Source: Candidatus Omnitrophota bacterium
Lineage (GTDB): Bacteria; Omnitrophota; Gorgyraeia; 2-02-FULL-51-18; JAGOUK01
Assembly: GCA_018061225.1 (NCBI GenBank)
Contig: JAGOUK010000029.1
Coordinates: forward strand, 1 to 10,329
Length of the DNA: 10,329 nt
Reading direction: 5' to 3'
Shown here: positions 1 to 7,900 of the stretch, piece by piece
How positions within the stretch are numbered: position 1 is the stretch's first letter
Layout: every line of letters starts with the position of its first letter
The notes under the pieces: model-generated
The model's database searches: none
What the model was told of the DNA's origin: nothing
What the model saw: only the letters and a program-made list of their open reading frames with translations
Translations under genes and position numbers: made by a program

Positions 1-1414
1 TGTCCTTGGTGAGCTCTTTGAGCGCGCCGTAGCCCGGCAGATCCGAATGATAGGCGGCATATTTGCCGGATGCCGCGCCTTTGAGAAAATCCGCCAGCGT
101 GGTGACGCCGAATCCGCGGCCAAGCGTTTGCACCGCGTTGATCACCGTCTTAGCCAGCGCCGATTGGTCCTCCCGCTGCACGACTTTGGTGCAATTGTCG
201 CAAGAGCCGCAGGGAGACTCGTAAGTTTCTCCAAAATACTCCAGAAGATGTTTGCGGCGGCAGGCGGTGAGTTCGCAGAAGCGGCTCATGCGGCTGAGCT
301 TGGCGAGCATGATCTGCGTTTGCTGCGGGTTGCCGTCGACCTCGGCAAATTTGGCAAGTTTGGCGTAATCGCCTGAGCTGTAAAAAAGCAGAGCATCGCT
401 CTTCAGTCCGTCGCGCCCGGCACGGCCGGTTTCCTGATAATAGCCTTCGATATTTTTGGGCATGTCCATGTGGACGACATAGCGGACATTGGACTTGTTG
501 ATACCCATGCCAAAGGCGATGGTCGCGCCCATGATTTTGACCTCGTCCTTGATAAAAAGATCCTGATTGCGGTCGCGCGTTTCTTTCTTGAGGCCCGCGT
601 GATAGGGGAGGGCGGAGAAGCCGTCGTCTTTAAGTTTTTCGCAAAGCGTCTCGACCGACTGGCGCGAAAGGCAGTAGATGATGCCGGACTCGTCCCGGCG
701 TTTTTTGAGAAATGAAGTGAGCTGGCTGTAGGATTGGCTCTTGGGTTCGACGCGGTAATGGATATTGGCACGGTCGAAACTGGCGATAAAAGTCTTGGGC
801 GAGTGGAGGCGGAGCTTCTGGAGAATATCCCCGCGGGTTTGGGCATCGGCGGTGGCGGTGAACGCGGCGACGGGAACGTCCGGAAAGTGTTCCTTGAGGA
901 TCGACAGTTTGAGGTACTCGGGACGAAAGTCATGCCCCCATTGCGAGATGCAATGCGCCTCGTCGATCGCGAACAAGGTCACGTTGAGCGTCATGAGAAA
1001 ATCCAAGAACTGACCGTCCTGCGAAAAAAGGCGTTCCGGCGCGATGTATAAAAGGCGGGTGCTTCCTGAACGCAACGAGTCCATGACGCGCGCGTAACCG
1101 GCCGTGTCGAGCGTGGAATTTAGGAACGACGCTTCCACGTCCAGAAGTCTCAGCGCGTCTACCTGGTCTTTCATGAGCGAGATCAGCGGGGAGATGACCA
1201 CGGTCAGACCTTTGGAGAGGATGGCTGGAATCTGATAACAAAGCGACTTGCCGCCGCCGGTGGGCATGATGGCCAAGAGGTCTTCGCCCCGGAATATCGC
1301 GTTTAAGATGCGCTCCTGTTCGAGACGGAAGTCTTGGTACCCAAAACGGGTCTTCAGGACTTCCGTTGCCCGCGTCATCATGTCGCTGGATTGTCTGGAG
1401 TTGTGCGTCTGCAT
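1..1414 (-). CDS. recQ: RecQ-family ATP-dependent 3'-5' DNA helicase (C-terminus cut by window edge)
   Basis: Superfamily 2 helicase that unwinds DNA 3'-5' in recombination and fork repair in the cytoplasm. I translated the minus strand from the ATG at 1414; 471 codons stay open to the left edge. Visible in order: the RecQ motif 0 region with FGYQDFRLEQ (residues 24-33), Walker A MPTGGGKSLCYQ (K56), DEAH box (151-154) running into the RecQ aromatic-rich loop CISQWGHDFRPEY, FTATA (185-189), the C-terminal RecA-like lobe with ATIAFGMGINKSNVR, and the arginine-finger motif QETGRAGRDG (327-336). The zinc module is complete: C385, C402, C405 and C408, with the 16-2-2 spacing of E. coli RecQ. After about residue 410 the RQC winged helix begins; the rest of RQC and any HRDC domain lie outside. 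There is no Shine-Dalgarno before the start; M12/M13 are alternative starts. It is divergent from the DUF4197 gene. The helicase assignment is secure. Confidence 0.96.
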   Translation of the reverse strand, partial: MQTHNSRQSSDMMTRATEVLKTRFGYQDFRLEQERILNAIFRGEDLLAIMPTGGGKSLCYQIPAILSKGLTVVISPLISLMKDQVDALRLLDVEASFLNSTLDTAGYARVMDSLRSGSTRLLYIAPERLFSQDGQFLDFLMTLNVTLFAIDEAHCISQWGHDFRPEYLKLSILKEHFPDVPVAAFTATADAQTRGDILQKLRLHSPKTFIASFDRANIHYRVEPKSQSYSQLTSFLKKRRDESGIIYCLSRQSVETLCEKLKDDGFSALPYHAGLKKETRDRNQDLFIKDEVKIMGATIAFGMGINKSNVRYVVHMDMPKNIEGYYQETGRAGRDGLKSDALLFYSSGDYAKLAKFAEVDGNPQQTQIMLAKLSRMSRFCELTACRRKHLLEYFGETYESPCGSCDNCTKVVQREDQSALAKTVINAVQTLGRGFGVTTLADFLKGAASGKYAAYHSDLPGYGALKELTKD

Positions 1415-1424
1415 GTTCAGGGTT

Positions 1425-1453
1425 TTGATAGTACAATATCCAGAGAAGAGAAT
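1425..1453 (+). promoter_or_regulatory. Candidate promoter of the DUF4197 gene
   Basis: TTGATA (1425-1430, five of six) and GAGAAT (1448-1453, four of six) are 17 bases apart. Transcription would start near 1460 and leave a leader of about 65 bases that carries the palindrome at 1469-1486 and a Shine-Dalgarno site. It overlaps the candidate recQ promoter on the other strand, so the two could be co-controlled. Inferred from spacing only. Confidence 0.33.
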
Positions 1454-1460
1454 CCGTAAA
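1433..1460 (-). promoter_or_regulatory. Candidate recQ promoter
   Basis: On the minus strand TTTACG (1460-1455) and TATTGT (1438-1433) are separated by 16 bases, each matching four of six consensus positions. Transcription would begin near 1426, giving a leader of about a dozen bases without a Shine-Dalgarno site. The match is modest, and an overlapping TACTAT (1433-1428) is an alternative -10 box. Confidence 0.3.
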
Positions 1461-1468
1461 AATATTTT

Positions 1469-1486
1469 GAGACTGCCGGCAGACTC
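1469..1486. repeat. Near-perfect 18-bp palindrome in the recQ/DUF4197 intergenic space
   Basis: GAGACTGCCGGCAGACTC reads as its own reverse complement apart from one mismatched pair (A/A at the fourth position from each end); the central CTGCCGGCAG is perfect. It lies in the divergent promoter region, 38 bases before the downstream ATG. It could be an operator for a dimeric repressor or a leader hairpin; no regulator is encoded beside it. Confidence 0.5.
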
Positions 1487-1515
1487 TGCGCCATGCATCC
1501 AAAGGTTCTAACCAT

Positions 1516-1520
1516 GGAGG
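1516..1520 (+). promoter_or_regulatory. Shine-Dalgarno site of the DUF4197 gene
   Basis: GGAGG lies four bases before the ATG at 1525. It is the only clear Shine-Dalgarno site at a sensible distance in the window, and it fixes this start. Its presence shows that the organism does use such sites, so their absence before other genes is informative. Confidence 0.75.
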
Positions 1521-1524
1521 TTTT

Positions 1525-2271
1525 ATGAAATTTGCATTCCGGGCCACGATGGTCGCAATCACGGTCAGCTTTGTCGGAGCCGGCGCCGCGCATGCGGGGT
1601 GGCAGGACTGGCTTTCTACTTTGACCTCCGCCAACAAGTCAACCACGCTCAATCAGACGCCCGCGGCAGGAGCGGTCAAGGAGCTTTTGAAGATCGGTAT
1701 CAACCAGGCCGCCGCGCAAGTCAGCAAAGTCGGCGGCTACGCTGATAATCCGGCGATTCGCATCCCGATGCCTGAAAAACTCAAGATGTTCGAAACGGTG
1801 CTCCGCAAAGTGGGGGCCGGACCCCAGGTTGACGAGTTTCTGCTGAACATGAACCGCTCAGCCGAAAAAGCCGCGCCGCAGGCGAGGGACGTGTTCATCG
1901 AGTCGCTCGCCAATATGTCGGTTGCTGACGCGGAGACTTTGTTTAAAGGCGGCCCCACGGCTGCGACGGAGTTTTTTGACAAAACAAGCCGTCCAGAACT
2001 CATCAAGGTCTACACGCCGATTGTGCAGAAGAAGATGCAGGAAACAGCCGTCGGTCAGATGTATCAGAACCTTCAGGACCGCTTCAAGCAAGTCCCGCTC
2101 ATGTCTAAGATGTCGCTACCTCAGATCGAGCCGTATGTTGTTAATAAGTCGCTAGACGGGCTGTTTAAAGTGATGGCCGAAAAAGAGCAACAGGTTCGCG
2201 CGAATCCCGCCGGCGTCGCCTCGGACGCGCTCAAAAATATTATTCTCAAGTATCAAAATCCCACCAGCTGA
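1525..2271 (+). CDS. Secreted DUF4197 domain protein
   Basis: 248 residues. The first 24 form a Sec-type signal peptide (K2, R6, a hydrophobic stretch VAITVSFVGAGA, then AHA before G25), so the mature protein should be periplasmic. From about residue 47 to the end it matches the DUF4197 pattern as I recall it: a helical AVKELLKIGINQAAAQVS segment, then NPAIRIPMPEKLKMFETVLRKVG, VDEFLLNMNRSAEKAAPQARDVFIESLANMS, TEFFDKTSRPELIKVYTPIVQK, and a C-terminal helix with NKSLDGLFKVMAEKE. No catalytic motif is known or visible and the family's role is unknown. It overlaps the following lipoprotein gene by one base (TGATG), which suggests translational coupling and a shared role at the cell envelope. Family call confident; function not assignable. 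Confidence 0.85.
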   Translation: MKFAFRATMVAITVSFVGAGAAHAGWQDWLSTLTSANKSTTLNQTPAAGAVKELLKIGINQAAAQVSKVGGYADNPAIRIPMPEKLKMFETVLRKVGAGPQVDEFLLNMNRSAEKAAPQARDVFIESLANMSVADAETLFKGGPTAATEFFDKTSRPELIKVYTPIVQKKMQETAVGQMYQNLQDRFKQVPLMSKMSLPQIEPYVVNKSLDGLFKVMAEKEQQVRANPAGVASDALKNIILKYQNPTS

Positions 2272-2687
2272 TGAGATTGGGCGGTAACCACCCATCGCGG
2301 CATGAGGCTAGGAAGGCTGTTTCTGCCTTTTTACTTCCGGTCGCTTTGGGTGTCCTTGTTTGTATCGGCTCCGGCTGTGCGACCACGCAGAGCGCGCAAA
2401 CCAAGGGTCTCATCGCCGATTCTCAGGACCCCAGGCACACCGAGGCTCTGGTCGCGCAGATGAAGGAAGCGGGGGCGGATGACGTCATCCTCCAGGAGCG
2501 CTTTGCGCTGGATGACAAATTAATGAAGGGCGAGATCGGCCAGCGCGAATACGAATCCGAAATGGGCAAACTACAGGTCCGAATGGACACCAACCGAGTC
2601 AAACGCGAAAAACAACGTCAGAATCAGCGGACAGCCCTGTCGGTTCTTCAAAGCGTCGCGGGCATGGCGCTCTCCGCAGTGCTGTGA
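2271..2687 (+). CDS. Small putative lipoprotein coupled to the DUF4197 gene
   Basis: 138 residues, not recognised. The N-terminus has basic residues (R2, R10, R14, K15), then a hydrophobic run FLLPVALGVLVCIGSG ending in a lipobox-like GSG-C at C36, so the mature lipoprotein would begin CATTQSAQ. The -3 position is glycine rather than the preferred leucine, a slightly weak lipobox. The remainder is mostly charged helix (residues 52-122, rich in E, K, Q and R), followed by a short hydrophobic C-terminus, TALSVLQSVAGMALSAVL. The start codon shares its A with the stop of the upstream gene, so translation is probably coupled. It ends 10 bases before the convergent sulfatase gene, and no convincing terminator is visible between them. 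Confidence 0.75.
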   Translation: MRLGGNHPSRHEARKAVSAFLLPVALGVLVCIGSGCATTQSAQTKGLIADSQDPRHTEALVAQMKEAGADDVILQERFALDDKLMKGEIGQREYESEMGKLQVRMDTNRVKREKQRQNQRTALSVLQSVAGMALSAVL

Positions 2688-2697
2688 CCGGCTCTTT

Positions 2698-4797
2698 TTA
2701 GTGATCAGGATGATCGGAGGTTTTGGTCTCTGATTCGGAGGGGGGCATTGGCTTATGGCTGATCTTCGGAGGATAGAACTTCGAATGAAATTGAATGTCG
2801 GAATAGTACCGGATCTGTTCATTTTTCCACAAATTAAAAATGGCTTTTAATTTTGCAGCCTTGCTATCCTTGGGGTCATACAAGTTGTGTTCCTCAAGCG
2901 GATCTAGATTTAAGTTGAATAGATAGCTCAGTTTTCGATTCCAATCCTCCAGATATTTCCAGCCTTCCAATTGCACCGCGCCGCTTTGGCGAAGACCGAT
3001 GTCCGTAATTGAAAAAATTGGCACATCGGCCATCTCGGCATCAGAGCGGAGAATACTGTTCCCTTGGAATGATGGGTGGGATTTAAGGCCCAACAGTTCG
3101 GTGATGGTTGGCGGGATGTCGATATGGGCGACATAGCGACGGATAGTATCAAGCCGTGCTCCGAAGGGTGTCTTGATGATGATTGGCACACCCACTAATT
3201 CTGTGAAGGGGAGGTCTGCGTGATAGGCCACCCCATGTTCATAAAAGCCTTCGCCGTTATCCCCCGTGATGACAATGACGCTCTTGTCATATAAACCCTG
3301 TTCTTTGAGGAAGCTCAGGAACAATCCAATCTGCTCGTCCACATAAGCAAGGGAGCTCCAGTATCTATTCTTGATTTGACCGATTCGAGACTTCGGGTAG
3401 TTGCCAAACGCGATATGAAAATCTAGTAACCCCGGATCAAATGGAGGCTTATAATCCGCCGGCCAGGTGTAGGGAAAATGGGGGTGTTGGAAGTTGAGTA
3501 ATGCGAAGATCTTGTCTGGATTCTCGTCGGAACGCGCATGCGTCTTTTTTAGCCACGACATGGCTGCCTCGAGCATGACTTTGTCTTCAATTTTGCCCGC
3601 CATTTTTGTTTTTTGTATGAAGCGGTCAAAACCCGGATCTTCGGTCCGAATGTACCTGTCAGAGTCCGCTGACGTCGAGTCAAAAAATTCATCCAATCCG
3701 CCCGTATCCAGGTAATTTTTCATCTGACCCCAGGACTCGTTTTGAGCCGAAAAGAAACCTGTGTGATATCCGGCGCCTTTGAGAATGTCGTATATCAGCA
3801 CGCGTGGGTAGGTGATGTGTTCGGGATAATAATGATGGGTCTTTGATCTTAGCGGGTAGTGTGACGAAAGGATACTCGGATCTTCATAATCCGAGTGGGT
3901 GGCGCCGGCGACACCGTTTCGGGCATAGATGCTCTCGCCAATCAGCTTATGGATGTTTGGCATCACTCGGTTGTCATCCAGGACATCGCTTCTCAGTGAT
4001 TCGACCAGGATCACAAAAACGGGCGCGGTGGGCGCGGCGGCGGACGTCTGGTTTATATAGTCTGACATTGCAACTATGGGAGCGTAGGCGAATTGGACCG
4101 GCCCGTCATCGCTGACGAGCTCCGACCCCCAGTTGAGAAATGAAGAGTAGATGAACGACGATTGGGGGGATAGTTGATGGGCCAGCATGTGCCGGGTCAC
4201 GTCTGATTGCCATAACAGTGCCGGAGACGCGATCGTCAATATCAGGATCGACGAGCCACGTATGGAGGCTGCAAGCGAACGGAACGCCCTATTGTTTTGT
4301 GCCGGCGCGATATCAACGTGATTCTGTTGCGGACGTCCAATGGTACGCATCAGGATAAATGGGAAGATTGCCGATAGATGCGCCGCCAGAATCAATTGAA
4401 CTGGACTCGTTTGAACCATGTGGAGAAGCAGCCCTAATGGGCTCACGGTAAAAAAACGGATGCCCTGGAAGCCTGGAAAAAGCCCATCCCCAAAGAAAAC
4501 GAACCAACTCACAATCCAATAAAAAGTGAATGCCGACAACAAAAGAATCGCCGCTGTCCGAATGATTCGAGAAGTATGTCTGAAGAACATGGCCGCGATG
4601 TTGAGGAGTAGAAGATTCAAAGTTAAATGGGCCGCAGCCAGCAAGCATTTGGAGGGCAGGCGCAGCCCGTCTGACAGGAGATAGCTGCCGCGATGACTGA
4701 GCAGAAGCCCCGTTTCTAGTAAAAATAATAGAATGGCCGACAGATTTGGTCGCGTAAGCCAAATCTGTCCAGTGCGTATGCGGTCTATGATTGCCAT
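2698..4797 (-). CDS. Inner-membrane sulfatase / phosphoglycerol- or phosphoethanolamine-transferase-like protein
   Basis: 699 residues with the plan of LtaS, OpgB and YejM: hydrophobic segments near residues 20-35, 49-72, 81-103, 115-150 and 181-197 (about five helices), then a periplasmic alkaline-phosphatase-superfamily domain from about 258 to 640. Putative catalytic positions are E266 in VFVILVESLRSD (metal), T300 in GVAGATHSDYEDPS (nucleophile position), H437 and H439 in NFQHPHFPY, D513-N514 in VIVITGDNGEGFYEHG (metal) and H526. A Thr nucleophile and no C/S-x-P-x-R sulfatase signature argue for a phospho-group transferase or hydrolase rather than a true sulfatase, but the substrate is unknown. 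It stands alone, minus strand, convergent with the lipoprotein gene and divergent from dnaE. By eye it is more AT-rich than its neighbours, which may mean transfer. The start lacks a Shine-Dalgarno site. Confidence 0.85.
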   Translation of the reverse strand: MAIIDRIRTGQIWLTRPNLSAILLFLLETGLLLSHRGSYLLSDGLRLPSKCLLAAAHLTLNLLLLNIAAMFFRHTSRIIRTAAILLLSAFTFYWIVSWFVFFGDGLFPGFQGIRFFTVSPLGLLLHMVQTSPVQLILAAHLSAIFPFILMRTIGRPQQNHVDIAPAQNNRAFRSLAASIRGSSILILTIASPALLWQSDVTRHMLAHQLSPQSSFIYSSFLNWGSELVSDDGPVQFAYAPIVAMSDYINQTSAAAPTAPVFVILVESLRSDVLDDNRVMPNIHKLIGESIYARNGVAGATHSDYEDPSILSSHYPLRSKTHHYYPEHITYPRVLIYDILKGAGYHTGFFSAQNESWGQMKNYLDTGGLDEFFDSTSADSDRYIRTEDPGFDRFIQKTKMAGKIEDKVMLEAAMSWLKKTHARSDENPDKIFALLNFQHPHFPYTWPADYKPPFDPGLLDFHIAFGNYPKSRIGQIKNRYWSSLAYVDEQIGLFLSFLKEQGLYDKSVIVITGDNGEGFYEHGVAYHADLPFTELVGVPIIIKTPFGARLDTIRRYVAHIDIPPTITELLGLKSHPSFQGNSILRSDAEMADVPIFSITDIGLRQSGAVQLEGWKYLEDWNRKLSYLFNLNLDPLEEHNLYDPKDSKAAKLKAIFNLWKNEQIRYYSDIQFHSKFYPPKISHKPMPPSESETKTSDHPDH

Positions 4798-4820
4798 GAG
4801 CAGGGTTTCACTCTGCTCAT
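4796..4820 (-). repeat. 8-bp inverted repeat over the sulfatase start codon
   Basis: ATGAGCAG (4796-4803) and CTGCTCAT (4813-4820) are perfectly complementary across a 9-base loop. On the minus strand the 3' arm contains the first two bases of the start codon at 4797. If the whole repeat is transcribed, the start would sit in a hairpin. If transcription starts near 4812, only half is in the mRNA. Confidence 0.45.
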
Positions 4821-4824
4821 TTTA
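4819..4824 (-). promoter_or_regulatory. Candidate -10 box of the sulfatase gene
   Basis: The minus strand reads TAAAAT here, five of six matches to consensus. The upstream -35 match is poor (TTGCTT at only 15 bases). Transcription would begin near 4812, leaving about 15 bases of leader without a Shine-Dalgarno site. Confidence 0.3.
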
Positions 4825-4890
4825 AAGCATTGGTGTAAAAAGCAAAGCATCATCTAACCAGACGCTGGCACCGACGTATGAAGATCGCAT

Positions 4891-4918
4891 TTGAAACTCC
4901 TGTCGGAAGTCGTATAAT
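4891..4918 (+). promoter_or_regulatory. Strong dnaE promoter abutting the start codon
   Basis: TTGAAA (4891-4896, five of six) and a perfect TATAAT (4913-4918) are separated by 16 bases. Transcription is expected at about 4925, only a base or two before the ATG at 4927, so the mRNA would be essentially leaderless. The GAGG at 4921-4924 is only two bases from the ATG, too close to serve as a normal ribosome site, and would mostly not be transcribed. Confidence 0.7.
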
Positions 4919-4926
4919 TTGAGGCC

Positions 4927-7900
4927 ATGCCTAACCGAGAATTTGTCCATCTACACGTACATTCCGAATACAGCCTTTTGAGCGCTACTTGCCGCGTCAA
5001 GGATCTGGTGGCAAAGGCGGCCGATACCGGAATGAAGGCAGTCGCCCTGACCGATATGGGCAATCTCTTTGCCGCGATTGAGTTCTACTACCAGTGTCAG
5101 CAGAAAAAAATCAAACCGATCTTGGGATGCGATCTCTTTGTCGCGCCCGTGAGCCGATTTGACCGGTCCAAATACGGTCTGCCGTTTGCGGCACATCCGC
5201 TGGTGGTGTTGTGCGAAAACAACACGGGATACAAGAATCTCCTCAAACTCGTGTCGGCCGGGTATTTGGAAGGATTTTTTTATCGTCCGCGCGTGGACAA
5301 GGAGCTGCTGCGAGCGCATCATGAAGGGCTGATCGCGCTTTCCGGGTCTCACTTGAGCGAATTGTCGCATCTCATCAATATCGGCCAGGCGGCCAAAGCC
5401 AGGGAAGCTGCCAGGGAATATCTCGAGATCTTCGGCAGAGACAACTACTTCATCGAGCTCATCGACTCCAAGCTCCGCGATCAGGATAAGGTCAATGCAG
5501 AGCTGCGCAACATCGCCTCGGAGCTCGGAATACAGCTCGTGGCCGCCAACAACGTGCTTTACACCAACCGCAAAGACGCGCACGCGCTCGAAGCGGTGAT
5601 CTGCATTCAGGACCGTAAGACTTTTCAGGACGAAGACCGTTTCCGCATTCACACGACCGAGAACTTCTTCAAGTCGCCTGAAGAGATGTGGTCGAGTTTT
5701 GAGGATTTGCCGGAAGCCTGCGAAAACACGGTTCGCATCGCTGACCGTTGCGAAGTCAAAATAGACTTTAAGACGCTGCATCTGCCGTTCTTCGAAACAC
5801 CCGGCGGGCTGACGCCCGGCCAATACCTGAGGCAGCTGACGTTGGAAGGCGCCGCCAGGCGCTTCGGCAGCCCTGTTCCCAGAGAGGTGACGGAGCGCAT
5901 CGACTTCGAACTGGGCGTCATCGGCAAGCTCGGTTACGACTCCTACTTTTTGATCGTCTGGGACTTCGTGCGTTTTGCGCGCGAGAAGGGGATACCGGTG
6001 GGTCCGGGCCGCGGATCGGCGGCCGGATCCGTCATCAGCTATTGTCTCGGCATCACTAACATCGACCCGCTCAAATACAACCTCCTCTTCGAGCGCTTCC
6101 TCAATCCGGACCGCGTGACGATGCCGGATATCGATATCGACTTTTGCTACAACCGCCGTGAAGAAGTGATTCAGTACGTTACGGCCAAGTATTCGAAGGA
6201 TAATGTTTCGCAGATTATCACCTTCGGTACGATGCTTGCGAAGGGCGTGTTGCGTGACGTGGGACGCGTGCTCGGTATCGCCTACGCGGATGTCGACAAG
6301 ATCGCCAAGCTCGTGCCTCAAGAATTAGGCATCACGCTGGCCGACGCGCTCGAAAAAGAGCCTGAGCTCAAAGCGTTGGCGAGCTCAAGCTCACAGTACA
6401 AGCAGCTGTTTGAGCTCGCTCAGGCGCTTGAGGGTCTTCCGAGGCACGCCGGTCTTCACGCGGCCGGTGTCGTGATCTCCAAGGAACCGCTGATCGACAA
6501 CACGCCGCTGTTCAAGTCGTCGGATGATCAGATCTCGACGCAGTATCCGATGACGTCGCTCGAAAAGCTCAACATCCTTAAGATGGACTTCCTGGGACTG
6601 CGCACGCTGACCGTGATCGATGACGCTCTCAAGATCATCAAGCGCACGCGCAAGATCGATCTGGACATCAACACCATCGCGATCGATGACCCGGCAACAC
6701 TAGAGCTCTTGGGTAAGGCGCAGACTTCCGGCGTGTTCCAGGTGGAATCTTCCGGTATGCGCGACATTTTGCGCAAACTCAAGCCCAGCCGATTTGAGGA
6801 CTTGATCGCCGTGCTCGCGCTGTATCGCCCGGGTCCCATCGGCTCCGGCATGGTCGACGACTTCATTCAAAGAAAAAACGGGAAGGTGCGGGTCAAATAC
6901 GATCATCCGCTGCTTGAGCCGATTCTTTCCGAAACGTACGGCATCATGGTCTATCAGGAACAGATCATGAAAGTCGCTTCGTCGCTGGCGGGGTTTTCGC
7001 TCGCCCAAGCCGATTCGCTTCGCCGCGCGGTGTCTAAGAAAAAGCCCGAGCTCACCGAGCAGCAGAAGGCGCCGTTCGTTGAGGGGGCGATGAAGAACGG
7101 TGTGCCGGAAAAAACTGCCATCCGCATCTTCGAGCTCATCGACTATTTCTCCGGTTACGGCTTCAATAAATCTCACTCCGCCGCTTACGCGGTGGTGTCC
7201 TGGCAGACGGCTTATCTCAAGGCTCATTATCCGGTCGAATTCATGACGGCGCTTCTGACCTCAGAAAAAGACAACACAGATAAGATCGTTCAGTACATCG
7301 AAGAGTGTAAGAAGATGGGTATACAGGTGCTGCCGCCGGACGTGAATACAAGCTTCCCGAGTTTCACCGTGATGAATTCCGGGCAGGATGGAACGAGCGG
7401 CGGGGCGATACGCTTCGGGCTCGCTGCCGTCAAGAATGTGGGGCAGGCCGCCATCGACTCAGTGATTCAAGGGCGCGTGAAGCATGGGTCTTTTAAGGGG
7501 CTGCATGATTTTTGTGAGCGCGTGGATTCGCGAGCCGTGAACCGCAAAACCATTGAGTCGCTGATCAAATGCGGCGCGTTCGACACGACCGGAATCCACC
7601 GGGCGCAGTTGGTGACGAATCTGGAAGGCGCGATGGCGCACGCGGCGGAATTGCAGCGTGACCGTGAGCGTGGGCAGATGTCGCTTTTTGATTTGGGCGC
7701 GGGCGGCGGAGCGGCGGCATTCAAATCCACCGCCACCGAGATGCAACAGGTTCCTGAGTGGACCGACGCGGAGCGGCTTCAGTTTGAGAAGGAGCTCATT
7801 GGCTTCTACGTCACAGGACATCCGTTGGATCATCACCTGCGCGATCTGCAGAATTATTCCGCCGGCGCGCTCAACGATCTGGAAAAGTTTAAGAATCGCG

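Noticed and set aside
403..933. Possible frameshift in recQ suggested by another open minus frame
   Set aside because: Codon-by-codon translation from 1414 to 2 gives one uninterrupted RecQ sequence, so no frameshift is needed.
930..1652. Minus-strand open frame of 240 codons running across the recQ start region
   Set aside because: It lies in another frame over recQ, whose motifs (Walker A, DEAH, zinc cysteines) are unbroken from 1414 to the edge. The peptide has no recognisable motif and extends into the DUF4197 gene.
2640..2710. Terminator between the lipoprotein gene and the convergent sulfatase gene
   Set aside because: There is a short T-run (2694-2698), but I find no convincing stem before it on either strand.
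4951..6321. Long antisense open frame (456 codons) opposite dnaE
   Set aside because: It is a mirror frame produced by dnaE codon bias in GC-rich sequence. The sense strand carries the PHP and catalytic motifs, and the antisense peptide resembles no family.
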